Assembly: GCA_946800325.1 (NCBI GenBank)
Contig: OX326956.1
Coordinates: 38,347,082-38,411,081 of the forward strand
Source: Luzula sylvatica
Taxonomy: Eukaryota; Streptophyta; Magnoliopsida; Poales; Juncaceae
Direction of reading: 5' to 3'
DNA length: 64,000 nucleotides
Under the pieces are notes generated by a model. That model was not told the origin of the DNA. It ran no database searches and saw nothing but the letters and a program-made list of their open reading frames with translations. Of the stretch, positions 44,381 to 57,915 are shown piece after piece (the stretch's first letter is position 1; the number at the start of each line of letters is the position of its first letter). Both the position numbers and the translations under genes were made by a program.

Positions 44381-45700
44381 GGACTTAGGAGCATTCTGGC
44401 ACGTAACCCGTGTTTTGAAACGAAAATTCAAAAAATAATTATCTTTTTGAAAATATTTCAGAAATAACCCGTAACTGATTTTAAAATCCCGCCTGTCAAA
44501 AATTGTATACCGTAGAACTTTAATTGAAAATATGATATATTTCCCCAAATTGTACCATAACATCCTCTATGATCTAATTAGTATATTTAATTAAAATGAT
44601 AACTAATACATGTTGGTTGTTAACTTAATACATAATTAATATTTATTATAATTCATAAATTTTAATAAATTTTAATGAATATTTAATTATATGTTTTAAT
44701 TAACACGTTAATTAAATATAATTGTTCTATGATGGAGAATTCGGCGGGTACATTTTGAAAAAGAGTAATTTTTTTTCTTTACTGTTGTTCACGCGTTTTT
44801 TTTAAAAAAAGTATTAAATTTTATTGCACTCCAAAATGTACCAGCCGAATTCTTCATTATTGAACAATTACATTTAATTAACGTGATAATTAAGATATAT
44901 AATTAAATATTCATTAAAATTTATTTAAATTTATGAATTCGAATAAATATTAACTATGTATTAAGTTAACAGCAAACATGTACTAGTTATCATTTTAATT
45001 AAATATACTAATTAGAACATAGAGAATGTTATGGTAAATTTGGATAATCCCAGTTAGTGTATTTAATTAAAATGATAATTAGTACATGTTAACTGTTAAC
45101 TTAATACATAATTAATATGTATTCGAATTCATAAATTTGAATAAATTTTAATGAATATTTAATTATATGTTTTAATTATCACGATAATTAAATGTAATTG
45201 TTCAATATAATGGAGAATTCGGCTGGTACATTTTGGAGTGCAATAAAATTCAATATCTTTTTTTTTAAAACACGTGAACAACAGTAAAGAAAAAAAATTA
45301 TTCTCTTCCAAAATGTACCCGCCGAATTCTCCATTATAGAACAATTACATTTAATTAACGTGATAATTAAAACATATAATTAAATATTCATTAAAATTTA
45401 TTCCAATTTATGAATTCGAATAAATATTAATTATGTATTAAGTTAACAGCCAACATGTACTAGTTATCATTTTAATTAAATATACTAATTAGATCATAGA
45501 TGATATTATGGTAAAATTTGGGGAAATATATCATATTTTCAATTAAAATTCTACGGTATACAATTTTTGAACGGTGGAATTTTAAAATCCGCTACCACCG
45601 TGATTTAAAAACCAGTTATGGGTTATTTCTGGAATATTTTCAAAAAAGGGGTCATTTTTTGAATTTTCGTTTCAAAACGGGTTACATGCAGAAATGCTCC
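44381..45700. mobile_element. Mutator-like foldback element, 1.3 kb
   Basis: The right end is the complement of GGAGCATTTCTGCATGTAA; the left end holds GGAGCATTCTGGCACGTAA, seven bases inside an apparent small insertion. The 9-bp duplication AATGAAGTA is exact (44372-44380 and 45701-45709). The ends belong with those of the 15.9-kb element, while the core (TGGAGAATTCGGC(G/T)GGTACATTTTGGAG, TATTAAGTTAACAGCCAACA, GAACATAGA-AATGTTATGGTAAA) belongs with the 1.5-kb element. It contains two inverted core halves around a CACGTG-bearing linker (45271-45276). Non-coding. Confidence 0.85.
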
Positions 45701-45983
45701 AATGAAGTATGTCAAAACATGTTATACAATGCCATCTTTTATTATTATGTTTGGCTAATAAATGTATTTATTTCATCACAAATGTAAAAAATTTACAAGA
45801 ATTTATGCATGAAAGTCTTGACTTGTTGATTCTTGGAAAGAAAAATAAATGTATTCTCTCATCGTAAGAACAGAGAAAATTTATCAATTTTGTATTTATA
45901 TTTCACCAAATATGTCGTATAATCTAGTATTCCATTATTAGTTCCAACAAAATGCCTCCTAAAAGTAATTAACCTCACTCTTT

Positions 45984-47166
45984 TGTTGGGTTATCTACAC
46001 CCCATCGAGTCCGCGCAGCGGATAATTATTGGACTCGACGGAGTACAAATCTCCGATATCTCATATACGATTTGTTTATCAAATTGCCTATAACTAATAT
46101 AACGTAAATCTAATAAACGTAATATTTGTACCTAGCGAAATTGAACGCTTACGAAGGGTTTGTCGCTGCGAATCCTTCACTTCCGTTCACGTCGCACCTT
46201 TTCGTTTGCACCTTTTCGTTCGCACATTTTCGCTCGTACCGGTTCGTCCCACGCCCAAACCGGTCGTATTTCTCCGTTCGTCTTCTCGTCGGTTGATGAA
46301 CTTAACTCGTTAGTAGGCAAACGTATACGTACCTCTACTCGTATCCACCGCGAAACGGGAGTTGTCGGATAATCACGAAACTGTCTAGACGCCTCGTAAT
46401 CACTCTTGCTTAAACTCTTGCCGGAATCAATGGAGAATTCCGGCGAACTTTTCTCTCTCTTAATTACTGGATTAATTAGTGGAAATAATGGTTGTTTAGA
46501 TTGATTTGATTGAGTGAGATTAGAGTCCTATTATAGAATAACTCGTATTCCTTCACCAGTAAATAGACACTCTTTAATCAATCAAATGATACTTTTATAT
46601 GCATGAAATGACAAGTTTCTAGAAGATTTGATCAAAAGATGTGTCTCCTGCAGAATCAGCAGACACACTTTCACTAAACTGGAATTTCGACTGACTTAGG
46701 TCCGTAATTAAAAGGAACTTTCTGAACGAAACTTCTAGATGATCTTATCACATTTCCAACAAATCCGAGTTTATCCAATTTGGATATCCAGTCCGAAAGT
46801 TATACTAGTTTTAGTAAACGTTCGCGTCATTTCGTCGAACTGCCGCAACCTTTCGTGTATTTCATTAGAATGAACATCCTACGTTATTCAAATATTTTTC
46901 CACTGAATATGAAAGTTGTAGATAATCCAATTATCTAACCTATGAGAGTTGAATCATCCAAATCGGTCTTCGTATGCGAAAGTTATGTCCGTTTTAGTAA
47001 AATGTTCCAAACAGATTTTTCCTAAAATCTTATCTTATCAATATAATTATGTATATCATATATACATATGTGCATCTAATACACATGTTATATTTCTATG
47101 AACTACCATGTTCATATATCCTTATACGTACGATCTTACCGTAGATGTGAAACTGCATTTCCTTCA
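45984..47166 (-). repeat. family-B 3' LTR
   Basis: 1,183 bp, plus-strand ends TGTTGGGTTATC and TTTCCTTCA. It is highly similar to the other LTR of the pair. Its TATA region has lost one T (CCTATTATAG instead of CCTATTTATAG). The purine tract AAATTGAGTGGGAGAC follows on the minus strand (47167-47182). Confidence 0.93.
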
Positions 47167-47308
47167 GTCTCCCACTCAATTTTATATCTACGTAAAACGT
47201 ACTATACATATCATATATATGTATAATTTTTAGAGAGTTTATGTATATCCTATATACTTATTGTTCAAGCCCGACTTGTCTCATTTCTATGTGTGACCGT
47301 GTAGGTTC

Positions 47309-48338
47309 TGTTGGAAATTTACCCGACCCCGGGCCCGCGCAGCGGATATGAAGGCCCGGTCCGGTTCCCTAAATCCAAGATCACGTCATGACTTCGAGGG
47401 TACGATGCAAAGTAGGATAGACGATTACCAGCGTGAAATTGATCACGCACGAAGGGTTGATCGCTCTTCCTTCTTTCTCCGGTCACGTTGGTGACTAGCA
47501 CGTGCGTCCCATACCACACGTCTCCCACCGTCTTGACGCTCCTCCGGTTGTCTCCGTGCGTTCCACGTCCAAGCGCTTCCACCGTCTTTGACCGTTCTTT
47601 CTCTCCCTCGAGTTGATCACAATCGAAGAGCCACAAGTGTCGCTCCTCTACTTGTATCCACCGTGAGTCGGAGTTCGTCGGTCGCGGATGCACCTGCCTA
47701 GACGATGCACCGGCGAACTTGCTTGATCGTTTGATTCTCTTCTCCGAAAAAACTTTTTCTCGGTTCTCTCTCTTTACACCATTTCATTCAATAGAAAGAT
47801 GTCTCTCAATATTTCTGGAATATTCTGAATATTCTGAATGAATTCATATAACTGAAGAGAGAGAAACATCATATTTATATCATATAGGATTAGGATTGGC
47901 CAAAAGACATGTATATCCAATATACACTCTTTCACACAGAAAGTTGCATGAATCTGTCCAGTATTCTGTCCATACGAAATTTGTAAATTCTTCTGACAGA
48001 CAATCAACCAACACTAAAGTTGTAGATAATATTATTATCTACACGACCCAATTTGGTCTGGCCCAATTGGAGTTCGTATGCAAAAGTTATGACTGTTGTA
48101 CTAACTGTATGTCATACTGTTGCACCCTTTCGGTATTTCATAGAAACGACACTGATACTTCATTCATATGAAATATATTTCTACATGAAGGTTGTAGATA
48201 ATCTTATTATCTATCTAACCCAATATGAACCATTCAAATTGGATTTTTCTACTGAAAGATATGACCACGAATGTACGCCTACATTCGTTTATCCTTGTGT
48301 ACACTTTTACGGTTGATCCTGAAACTGTATTTCCTTCA
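47309..48338 (-). mobile_element. nested solo LTR of family A
   Basis: 1,030 bp, ends TGTTGGAAATTTACCC and TTTCCTTCA. The flanks are GGTTC and GGTGC, a 5-bp duplication with one change. Removing it rejoins GTGTGACCGTGTAGGTTC with AACTTAACGATGGC, exactly the sequence found uninterrupted at 59.04-59.07 kb. That proves an insertion into family B followed by LTR-LTR recombination. A TATAAATA box reads on the minus strand at 47872-47879. Confidence 0.93.
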
Positions 48339-49374
48339 GGTGCAACTTAACGATGGCCGTAAAATTATGCCTAAGTCTTACAAACTTATGAGCGGGATCT
48401 AGTCACTCCATCATAGCTACCCATGTTAAATTGAATTTAAATAACTTTCATCATTTATACCTAATCTCGGTATACGATTTTGGTTCTCTTGTTCGCGATA
48501 TCCGTCAATGACGAGGCATGGTGATAGTCATCCCCTTTATGTAATTGACTTAATGTTTTTCCGATTTCTCATGAATTAATTTAACAATTGATCAATATCA
48601 ATTTGTGCACATGTTAATTTAATTCAATCGGTGGCCAACAAAATATCTATTTCTTTCGAAATGAACAATTCCTATCTTGATAATCACATTAATATTCATA
48701 TTTTGTGACACACCCAATGATAGCCTTATTACCCATTTACGGAATAATGTTAACTATATCAAAGTATGCAACTACGTATAAAAATTAATCAAGTGTAATC
48801 TCAAGTATGAAGCTACCAAAACCTATTCGTTGCGATTCATTTTTAATGACTAAACCATGTTATGAATTCGCACATTTTGGTCAAGTCCATACATATCAAC
48901 TATATGTAACTATATTTCCGATTTGACACGCTCTTTTGTCAATGATTAGTAAAGCTGAATCATCACCTCGGCAAACATACTAATCATGTTAGTCTATTAT
49001 CATATAATAGAATATATTTAACTCATTAAATATCCTAATCATAAATAGGGACAATTTCGAAATATATACTCTTATTAAATTTCGTTTTAAATAACATTTA
49101 TTGTAAGTATTTAATATATGACGTCTTTACTTAGTAAATCTTATTATACTAAACGCTCATATTTCGAGATATAAATCTGGATTAATATAACTAATTATAT
49201 AACCCCACACACAAGTTAAAATAAAGTTAAATTGTAGAATAAACAAAACTAAATATTTTATTAAATCAAAATAAAAAGGTTTTACATTTATTGATTACAT
49301 TTATTTATAGAACTAATAATACATCGTTTACGAAATTACTAAGGAATATTGGGATGAGATAGCTAATATAATCC
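48339..49374 (-). other. copia 3' internal non-coding region
   Basis: Sequence between pol and the 3' LTR, shared in order with 59.05-60.05 kb (for example ATGAGCGGGATCTAGTCACTCC and CATAGCTACCCATGTTAAA). About 1 kb without an open frame, unusually long for a copia element. Confidence 0.7.
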
Positions 49375-52300
49375 CTAATTCAATTCCTCCTCTAGATATC
49401 TTAAACCAATGTTGCGAGTATGCCTATCATGCTTGGCTTGAGCTAATGGTTTCGTAAACGGGTCCGCCACGTTGTCGTCAGTATTAACTTTCATTATGGC
49501 AACTTCCTTGCGTTGCAAAATTTCACGAATCAAATGAAACTTCCGGAGAATATGTTTAGAACGGTGATGTGATCTAGGTTCTTTAGCTTGAGCGATCGCA
49601 CCCGAATTGTCGCAGTATACGCCAATGGGTTTCATAATGCTTGGGACTACTCCAAGTTCCAGGATGAATTTACGCATCCAAACCGATTCTTTTGCTGCTT
49701 CCGAAGCTGCGATATATTCTGCTTCTGTAGGGGAATCATCTATCGTATAGGTTGTTTGGAACTCTTCCAAACTACCGCACCGCCATTTAGACAAAACACA
49801 TAACCTGATTGAGACCTAAAGTCATCAATACATGTTTGAAAACTAGCGTCGGTATATCCTTTAACGATTAGCTCTTCACTAGTACCACCATACACGAGAA
49901 AGAGATCCTTTGTTCTACATAAGTATTTAAGGATAGATTTAACCGCAATCCAATGTGCTTCACCAGGATTCGATTGATAGCGTGAAACAACGCTTAAGGC
50001 ATATGATACGTCTGGACGAGTACATATCATGGCATACATGATGGATCCTACCGCCGAAGCGTATGGAACATCAGACATTAATTTCTTATCTTCAATCGAT
50101 GTCGGACATTGATTTTTCGAGAAATTAATACCATGCGACATAGGTATAAATCCCTTCTTGGAATTTTCCATTGCAAATTTATGCAATACCTTGTCAATAT
50201 ACGTACTTTGACTTAAACCAAGGAGTCTTTTAGATCTATCTCTATAGATTTTTACGCCTAATATATAAGCTGCCTCGCCTAAGTCTTTCATAGCGAAACG
50301 ACTCATTAAATATTTTTTAACTTCCGTAAGCATCGGAATATCGTTTCCTATGAGCAATATATCGTCCACATAAAGAACAAGAAACACAATACGGCTCCCA
50401 CTTACCTACTTGTATACACAAGGTTCATCTACGTTTTTGATAAAATTATACTCGCTTATAACTTCATCAAATCGTATATTCCAACTTCGAGATGCTTGTT
50501 TCAATCCATAAATGGATCGTTGTAACTTACAAACTTTATTCGCATCTTTTGGATCGATAAAACCTTCGGGTTGTGTCATGTACACATCCTCTATTAAATT
50601 TCCGTTAAGAAATGCGGTTTTAACGTCCATTTGCCATATCTCATAATCATAGTATGCAGCTATAGCAAGTAGTATGCGAATAGACTTAAGCATGGCTACC
50701 GGCGAAAACGTTTCATCATAGTCAATACCATGGATTTGTTTGAAACATTTCGCGACAAGCCGTGCTTTGTAAGTTTGCACCTTTCCATCCATATCGGTTT
50801 TCTTCTTGAAAACCCATTTACATCCCATGGGTGTGACCCCTGGAGGTTTATCTATCAAGTTCCAAACTTGATTATCATACATGGACTGGATTTCTGATTT
50901 TGATGGCTTCGAGCCATTTGTTGGAATCTATACCTTTAATCCCATCTTTGTAGGATTTCGGTTCATCATCAATGAACTCGATGTCGCCATTATCAGTTAT
51001 GATAAAACCATAGCGTTCAGGTTCATGGCGAATCCTACTAGATCGACGAGAAGGTATAATGACTTGTGTACTTGATTCAGCTAAGTCAACATTTGACGGT
51101 TCTGAATCAATCATCGTCGGTTCAACTTCTATTTCGGTATCTCTAATTTCATCAAGATCTATTTTTTCTCCTCCATTGTGCGAAGAGATAAAGTCCTCCT
51201 CTAAGAAGACACCTCTTCGTGCCACGAAAACTTTATTTTCAGCTGGATTGTAAAAATAGTATCCTCTTGTTTCTTTAGGATAACCGACAAATAGACATTT
51301 GTCTGATTTGGGATCGAGTTTGTCAGAAATCATTCTTTGGACATATGCTTCGCATCCCCAGTTTTTAATAAAAGACAATAATGGAGTTTTTCCATGCCAT
51401 AGCTCATATGGTGTCTTTTCAACCGACTTTGAAGGTAAGCGATTTATCAAATAAGCCGCGGTCAAAAGTGCATATCCCCAAAACGATTTTGGAAGATTAG
51501 TTTGACTCATCATTGATCGAACCATATCTGATAGGGTACGATTTCTCCTTTCAGATACGCCATTCCATTGTGGTGTGCCAGGTGGAGTAAGTTGTGAAAC
51601 AATTCCACAATCTTTTAAATGATCGTCAAACTCATAGCTCAAATACTCGCCTCCTCGATCAGATCGAAGAGCTTTGATTTTCTTGCCAAACTGGTTCTCT
51701 ACTTCATTTTGGAATTCTTTGAACTTTTCAAAAGATTCTGATTTAAGACGCATTAAATAGACATAGCCATATCTACTATAATCGTCAGTAAATGTGATGA
51801 AGTAACGATAACCTCCTCTTGCCTCGATGCTCATTGGACCACATACATCTTAATGTATTAGTTCTAATAGCTTCGTGGACCGTTGACCTTTCTTCGAAAA
51901 TGGCGCTTTTATCATTTTGTCAAGTAAACATGATTCGCATTTCCCATATGAATCAAATTCAAATGAGTCGAGTAAACCATCTTTATGGAGTTTCGAGATG
52001 CGTTTCTCATTTATATGACCTAAACGACAATGCCAAAAGTAAGTTTGATTACCAACTTTAGGATTATTCCGAGATTCATTCACGTTATAGATGGATTTAT
52101 TAAATTTATCTAAATCTAACACATAAATACCATTCTCAATAACTACATTAGCATAAATAGTATTGTCTTTACATATCACAAATTCATCATTCCTAATAAC
52201 AAATTCATAGCCATCATTCGCTAATTTAGACACGCTTATTATATTTTTACATAAACTAGGTACATAAAAACATTTATTTAATACTATATTAAATCCACTT

Positions 52301-53316
52301 GGTAATGCTAGATCCACTTCTCCTATTGCAAAAGCCGCAACCTTTGCTCCATTTCACACGCGGAGATCTACATCACCAGACTTCAATCTTCTACTATTTC
52401 TTAGGATCTGCACATTACGACAAATATGAGTTCAACAACCAGTATCTAATACCCAATTATTCATAGTAGAAATATTAATTTCTATAACAGACATACCTGC
52501 GGTACCGGCCGCTACGGCTTTCCCTTTGTTCTTCCTCGACTCTTCGAGAAACACCTTGCAGTTGCGGCGCCAATGGCCCGTCTTTTCACAATGAAAACAT
52601 TTATCATCGTCCTGTTTCTTCTTCTTCTCGGATTTCCCTTTGTTATTCAGTTTCGACTTCTTCTTAGAGTCCGAACCTGATGCACCTTTTGAGTTGTTTC
52701 TTTTACGATTTCACGATTGAATCATTAAGACATCATTCGATCCGTCGCTGTTTTTAGGACCCGTCGTAATCATTTCCGAATGCATGTGATAGTTCGTCAC
52801 GAATGAGGCAAATGTCGACGGTAATGAACAAATGATCAAATCCTGTTGCAATGTTGCCGAGATTACTTCGTCGAATTTCTCTAGACGGTCTAGGAAATCC
52901 TGCATCTTTAGCATATGCGTGCTAACTGACGACCCTGGTGCCATTCTACAATTAACCAAACCTTTAAGAGTATTGAACCGTTCAAGTCTCTTTTGCTCCT
53001 GGAACATTTCAAGGAGACGTTTGTTTATCGTATATGCATCGGAGTCTTCGAACTTCTTTTGAAAACTTGCATCCATACATGCCAACATAAGGCATGTTAC
53101 ATTATTCGATTTGCCTTTGAGTACTTTCAACTCTGCCTTTTGAGCTTCTGTTGGATTAGCCACTTCCACTATTGGCGTTTCTAATATACTTATTAGATCT
53201 TCATGCCTTAGAACGATTCTAAGGTTACGGTGCCAATCCAGAAAATTCCTACCAACAAGTTTCTCTTTCTCCAATAACGATCGAATCGATATGGAACTGG
53301 TATTGTTACTAGACAT
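49375..53316 (-). pseudogene. copia gag-pol, inactivated
   Basis: Reading from 53316 down, the pieces are: gag (53316-52711, MSSNN...NFLDWHRNLRIVL), a CCHC knuckle near 52.6 kb, protease (WVLDTGC then a stop), GAG-pre-integrase (52317-51850, HCRLGHINEKRI), integrase (51834-50875, with RSDRGGEY and ERRNRTL), RT (50882-50406 and 50387-49740, YVDDILLIGND) and RNase H (to 49375, DASFQTC...EAEYIAAS). Compared with the intact relative at 60-64 kb there are stops just after the gag part (LMIQS), in DTGC-THIC, in RV-NGA, before DVCGPM and after PCVYK, plus frameshifts near 50880 and 49750. It is thus dead in several independent places. Confidence 0.93.
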
Positions 53317-54223
53317 GATTCCTAAAACATAATAATGATTAATTCATTAACTGTGCGTATTAATTATATATGCTTTATTTAATAGGGTTATTTGTGTCAC
53401 TTTTATCAAAATAATCACCCTCATGATCGATTCGGGATTCATAATCCGATAACACCTTGAGAACTATATATTACAATCCTCCCACAATTGACGAAGGCCT
53501 ATCGAGTGGGATCTCGTTATTTAGGTAGGATCATATCCAATCGCATCATATGCGACTCTCAAACTTTATGAAATTTCAGTATTTAAATTATATCGTATGT
53601 AATTCAAAATTCCGTGTGTGTATTTCAACTATGTCTTATCCAATTAATCCGATTAACTTGAATATCTAAACTAAAACCATACTAAACGTATCAACTAGTT
53701 TAAATTTAAACATGCCTGACGAAGGCCCAATCCACATTTAAATTATACTAAAGCTTATTGTCCTATTGAACTACGCGTATACGCATACCTGACGAAGGCC
53801 CAATCCACACGTATATTTGTAAACAAACATGACAACTGTTTATATGGGAGACATCTAGTTAGTTTATAATTACGCAAAATTCTATCATTTCAAATTTCGC
53901 TGTGAGGGATTTGTTGTGTCATACATCAACTTACTAGGTTTTATATTCACAAGGTTTTCATGTATTAAATTGAATTATAAAAATAAAATTCTAAAGTTTT
54001 GTAGTCAAATAAGGAATTCTTTGTTTGTTTCGAAGCAAAACTATTTTCAAGACATTAAATGGTACTAGTAATTATCCTATAATATTTTACCATTCGATTA
54101 CTTGTGAATTTGACTTTAAAATCTTATTTTAGGTTTCAATTTTGGGAAAATTTACTAAAATGACCCTACATATGATCTTAATCATTTTTCTTGCGATTTG
54201 ATAACGCAAACCGTATGACGTTC
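53317..54223 (-). other. copia 5' leader between primer site and gag
   Basis: Non-coding. The phrase CCTGACGAAGGCCCAATCCACA appears twice in slightly different contexts (about 53715 and 53790) and a third related GACGAAGGCCTATCGAGTGGGA near 53490, i.e. leader repeats. Confidence 0.6.
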
Positions 54224-54235
54224 GCTCTGATACCA
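54224..54235 (-). other. copia primer-binding site
   Basis: Minus-strand TGGTATCAGAGC, the perfect match to the 3' end of initiator Met-tRNA, one base from the LTR end. It sets the orientation of the element. Confidence 0.93.
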
Positions 54236-54236
54236 C

Positions 54237-55407
54237 TGTTGGGTTATCTACACCCCATCGAGTCCGCGCAGCGGATAATTATTGGACTCGACGGAGTACA
54301 AATCCCCGAGATCTCATCTACGATTTGTTTATCAAATTGCCTATAACTAATATAACGTAAATCTAATAAACGTAATATTTGTACCTAGCGAAATTGATCG
54401 CTTACGAAGGGTTTGTCGCTGCGAAGCCTTCACTTCCGTTCACGTCGCACCTTTTCGTTCGCACCTTTTCGCTCACACCGGATCGTCCCACGCCCAAACC
54501 GGTCGTCTTTCTCCGTTCGTCTTCTCGTCGGTTGATGAACTTAACTCGTTAGTACGCAAACGTATACGTACCTCTACTCGTATCCACCGCGAAACAAGAG
54601 CCGTCGGATAATCACGAAACTGGCTAGACGTCTCGTAATCACTCTTACTTAAACTCTTGCCGGAATCAATGGAGAATTCCGGCGAACTTTTCTCTCTCTT
54701 AATTACTGGATTAATTAGTGGAGATAATAGTTGCTTAGATTGATTTGATTGAGTGAGATTAGGGTCCTATTTATAGAATAACTCGTATTCCTTCACCAGT
54801 AAATAGACACTCTTTAATCAATCAAATGATACTTTTATATGCATGAAATGACAAGTTTCTAGAAGATTTGATCAAAAAATGTGTCTCCTGCAGAATCAGC
54901 AGACACACTTTCACTAAAATGGAATTTCCACCGACTTAGGTCCGTAATTAACAGGAACTTTCTGAACGAAACTTCTAGATGATCTTATCACCTTTCCAAC
55001 AAATCCGAGTTTATCCAATTTGGATATCCAGTCCGAACGTTATGCTAGTTTTAGTAAACGTTCCCGTCCTTTCGTCGAACTGCCGCAACCTTTCGTGTAT
55101 TTCATTAGAATGAACATCCTACATTATTCAAATGTTTTTCCACTGAATATGAAAGTTGTAGATAATCCAATTATCTAGCTTATGAGAGTTGAATCATCCA
55201 AATCGGTGTTCGTATGCGAAAGGTATGTCCGTTTTAATAAAAATGTTCGAAACAGATTTTTCCTAAAATCTTATCTTATCAATATAATTATGTATATCAT
55301 ATATACATATGTGCATCTAATACAAATGTTATATTTCTATGAACTACCATGTTCATATATCCTTATACGTATGATTTTATCGTAGATGTGAAACTGCATT
55401 TCCTTCA
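54237..55407 (-). repeat. family-B 5' LTR
   Basis: 1,171 bp. It is the promoter-side LTR. The TATA box CTATAAATAG (minus, 54768-54777) is intact here, unlike in the partner LTR. Differences between the two LTRs are scattered and few by eye. Confidence 0.93.
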
Positions 55408-55412
55408 TCTTT

Positions 55413-57915
55413 TATTTATTACTAAGATAATAATCGCCCAATGTTGCCAATATGGTGATTATTTTTTTGTAATTTAATATAAATGTATTTTTAAGACGAT
55501 AATGATAATATTAGCTCGAAATAAAATAATAGCATAATATATTGATCTCATTACATTCTTATAACTCATAATTTGTTCGATGATTATTTCATGTTATGCC
55601 AACAATGACGAGAATAGCTACGTTTGGTATTTAGGAGTTTTAAATCATCGAATTCATTTTGTGATTCCTGTTTTCATGACAATCATCAGAGTTTATACTC
55701 ATTATTAAATATACATATGTCAGAACAAATTTAGCAATAAAAATTTTTAAGTACCGAACCTTACTAATTAAGTGTCTTAGTCATCTTGAATGAACTCATC
55801 GTTATTTTTTTATGACAATGACATATATCATAGTGCTAGTGCATAGTAATATTTAAGGCAGAATAGAATTTATGGAAGAGAAAATCTACAAGTAATATAT
55901 CTGATTGTTATTGACATCGTCCATAAGAAATGATATGAGGAATTGATGTACGCATCGATCATACAAGATAAAGTCGCTACTATAAAAACGCGTTTTACAA
56001 TGGTTTGGAAAATTTCTTAGACCGGTTAAATCCGGTGTAAAACGCGTCTAACACAAGTTTGTTATCCGACGTCATGATGATTGTGGTGATGCTTTTTACA
56101 CCGGTTTCAGAAACCAGTTGGTAAAGTTTACACCAGTTTGAACCTTGTTTTGAGCCCGATTTTGACATGTAAATTCATGAATTTTTATTTTAATGTTTGG
56201 GGATACTTCCATGATAGGACTGAGATACTCTGTTTATGATACTTCGACCCATTATATATTTTGGCCCATAATGTTTTTTAATAAATTATATATGATAATT
56301 TTTGGATATTTTTATATTAGTTCTAGGATACTTCTAGAATAAATTTTTCATATTTTTATGATATTTGTATTGTTTGGTTAATTTTATTTATTGTCATGAT
56401 ATTTAATTTAAAATGTTATAATTTATTATTTCATTAACTAATTATTTTATATAATATAAATATATTAAAATAATTATTATATAGCTGTATACGTATACGA
56501 GATTTTTTTAAAATTACCATATGGACGTATTGGTATCGTATCGGATATGATACTAGCATATGTATCTGTGCAACATAACTAATATATTTAAGGGAGCTGC
56601 TATTACACTCCGGAGTTAATGCATTCCGGACCGCCCATTTAAATCAGAGGCGTCATGTGGAAAACTGCATGCTTAAAAAAAGACGCGGGTAAAAAATTAG
56701 TCTGAGCAGCCGATTTTTTCGGAGAGCATCAATCGCCTTCAGATTTAGCTAATTGTTTTATACCTTTAAACTTCGCATTTATACTTTTCAACTTCATATT
56801 TATACATGTACATTTTTACCAGAAAAAGAGTATAAATAACAATAGAGTTTTATTCATAGAAAAGAAAATTATATATATACATATTTAGGTACTTCTTTTA
56901 TACATTTCACCTCCAAATTTATACACTTTTACAATGAAAAAAAATATAAATAACAACATATTTTTTTTATATTAAAAAAAAAATACAAATAATAATCTAA
57001 AATATAAATAACAACATATCTTTAATCCACATTATAGTAAAAAATATATAAATAACAAAAAATCTTTAATCCCAAATATGAAAAAAATGTATAAATAACG
57101 AATTTGTATTATTATATTTTGTATTGATCGATTATATCTTTATTTAAATTTATTGTGTCCATATGAATATTTATAATATGTTTGTTTATATTGTTAGTAA
57201 TAACGAATATTAAGACGAGTTCTCAGAAAAAAGGGTTGTAACAAAAAATAAATACGGAAACAATGCTATCATAGGATAGTACTAATTTTAAACAATTTAT
57301 CATAAATTGACACGTGGCCAAGTTTATATGTTCTTCTTTTTTTTCCTCTTCATTTCATTCATCTCAAGCCTACAAAAAATGCCCATGGCAGAAAAAAAAA
57401 AAGAAAAAAGAAAAAAGAAAAAAAGGCGATGTGCAACGCGAAGAAGGCAATCGCGCGAGACGGAGAAAGAGAAGGTAATCGCGCGAGACGGAGAAAGAGA
57501 AGGCAATCGCGCGAGACGGAGCAGGCGATGTCGCGAGTCAGAACGGGCCATGGCGCGAGTATACTGGTCGACAACAAAGGTTGTATGGAGCTTCCTAAAT
57601 ATTATTACTTATTTTTAATTTGTAATTTTTTTTTATGTTCTTTCTAAATAATAGTGTTTTATTGTAATTATTGTAATTTATCTTATTATTAAAAATTGAG
57701 CAAAGTGATGTGTTATTTTTTTTGGTTAAATATTCACAATTTGTGTATTGTTTCTTTGCATAATAATATAGTACATCTATAATTTATTGATATAAATGTT
57801 ATATACAATGTAGGAAAATATTTTTCTAAAATCAATTTTTAACGTTCGTAAAATACATTGTTTTTTAACTGTCTGGATTATATCATAAAACATGTTTCGT
57901 TTCAGGGAAGAAAAA
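55413..57915. other. intergenic sequence
   Basis: No gene. At 55975-56150 a CTACTATAAAAACGCG start followed by repeated ACCGGTT/TTTACACC words resembles the subterminal part of a CACTA element, with no second end found. At 56590-56750 another unidentified repeat-like segment begins GGGAGCTGCTATTACACTCC. Confidence 0.4.
57443..57530 (+). repeat. 28-bp minisatellite, three copies
   Basis: GAAGGCAATCGCGCGAGACG plus GAGAAAGA repeats with one change per copy, directly after an A/G-rich tract. Frames through it code Arg/Glu-rich repeats and are not genes. Confidence 0.85.

Larger units (their letters stand above)
45984..55407 (-). mobile_element. complete but mutated Ty1/copia element (family B)
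   Basis: LTRs at 45984-47166 and 54237-55407, TG...CA ends, and the exact 5-bp duplication TCTTT at 45979-45983 and 55408-55412. The primer-binding site, gag-pol remnants and polypurine tract are in the right order on the minus strand. It is 9.4 kb long because a 1.03-kb solo LTR of family A is nested in it. The coding region is broken by several stops and shifts, so it is not autonomous. Confidence 0.95.

Noticed and set aside
57307..57647. Arg/Glu-rich frames near the 28-bp minisatellite
   Set aside because: The period is not a multiple of three, frames on both strands are open, and no homology is visible.
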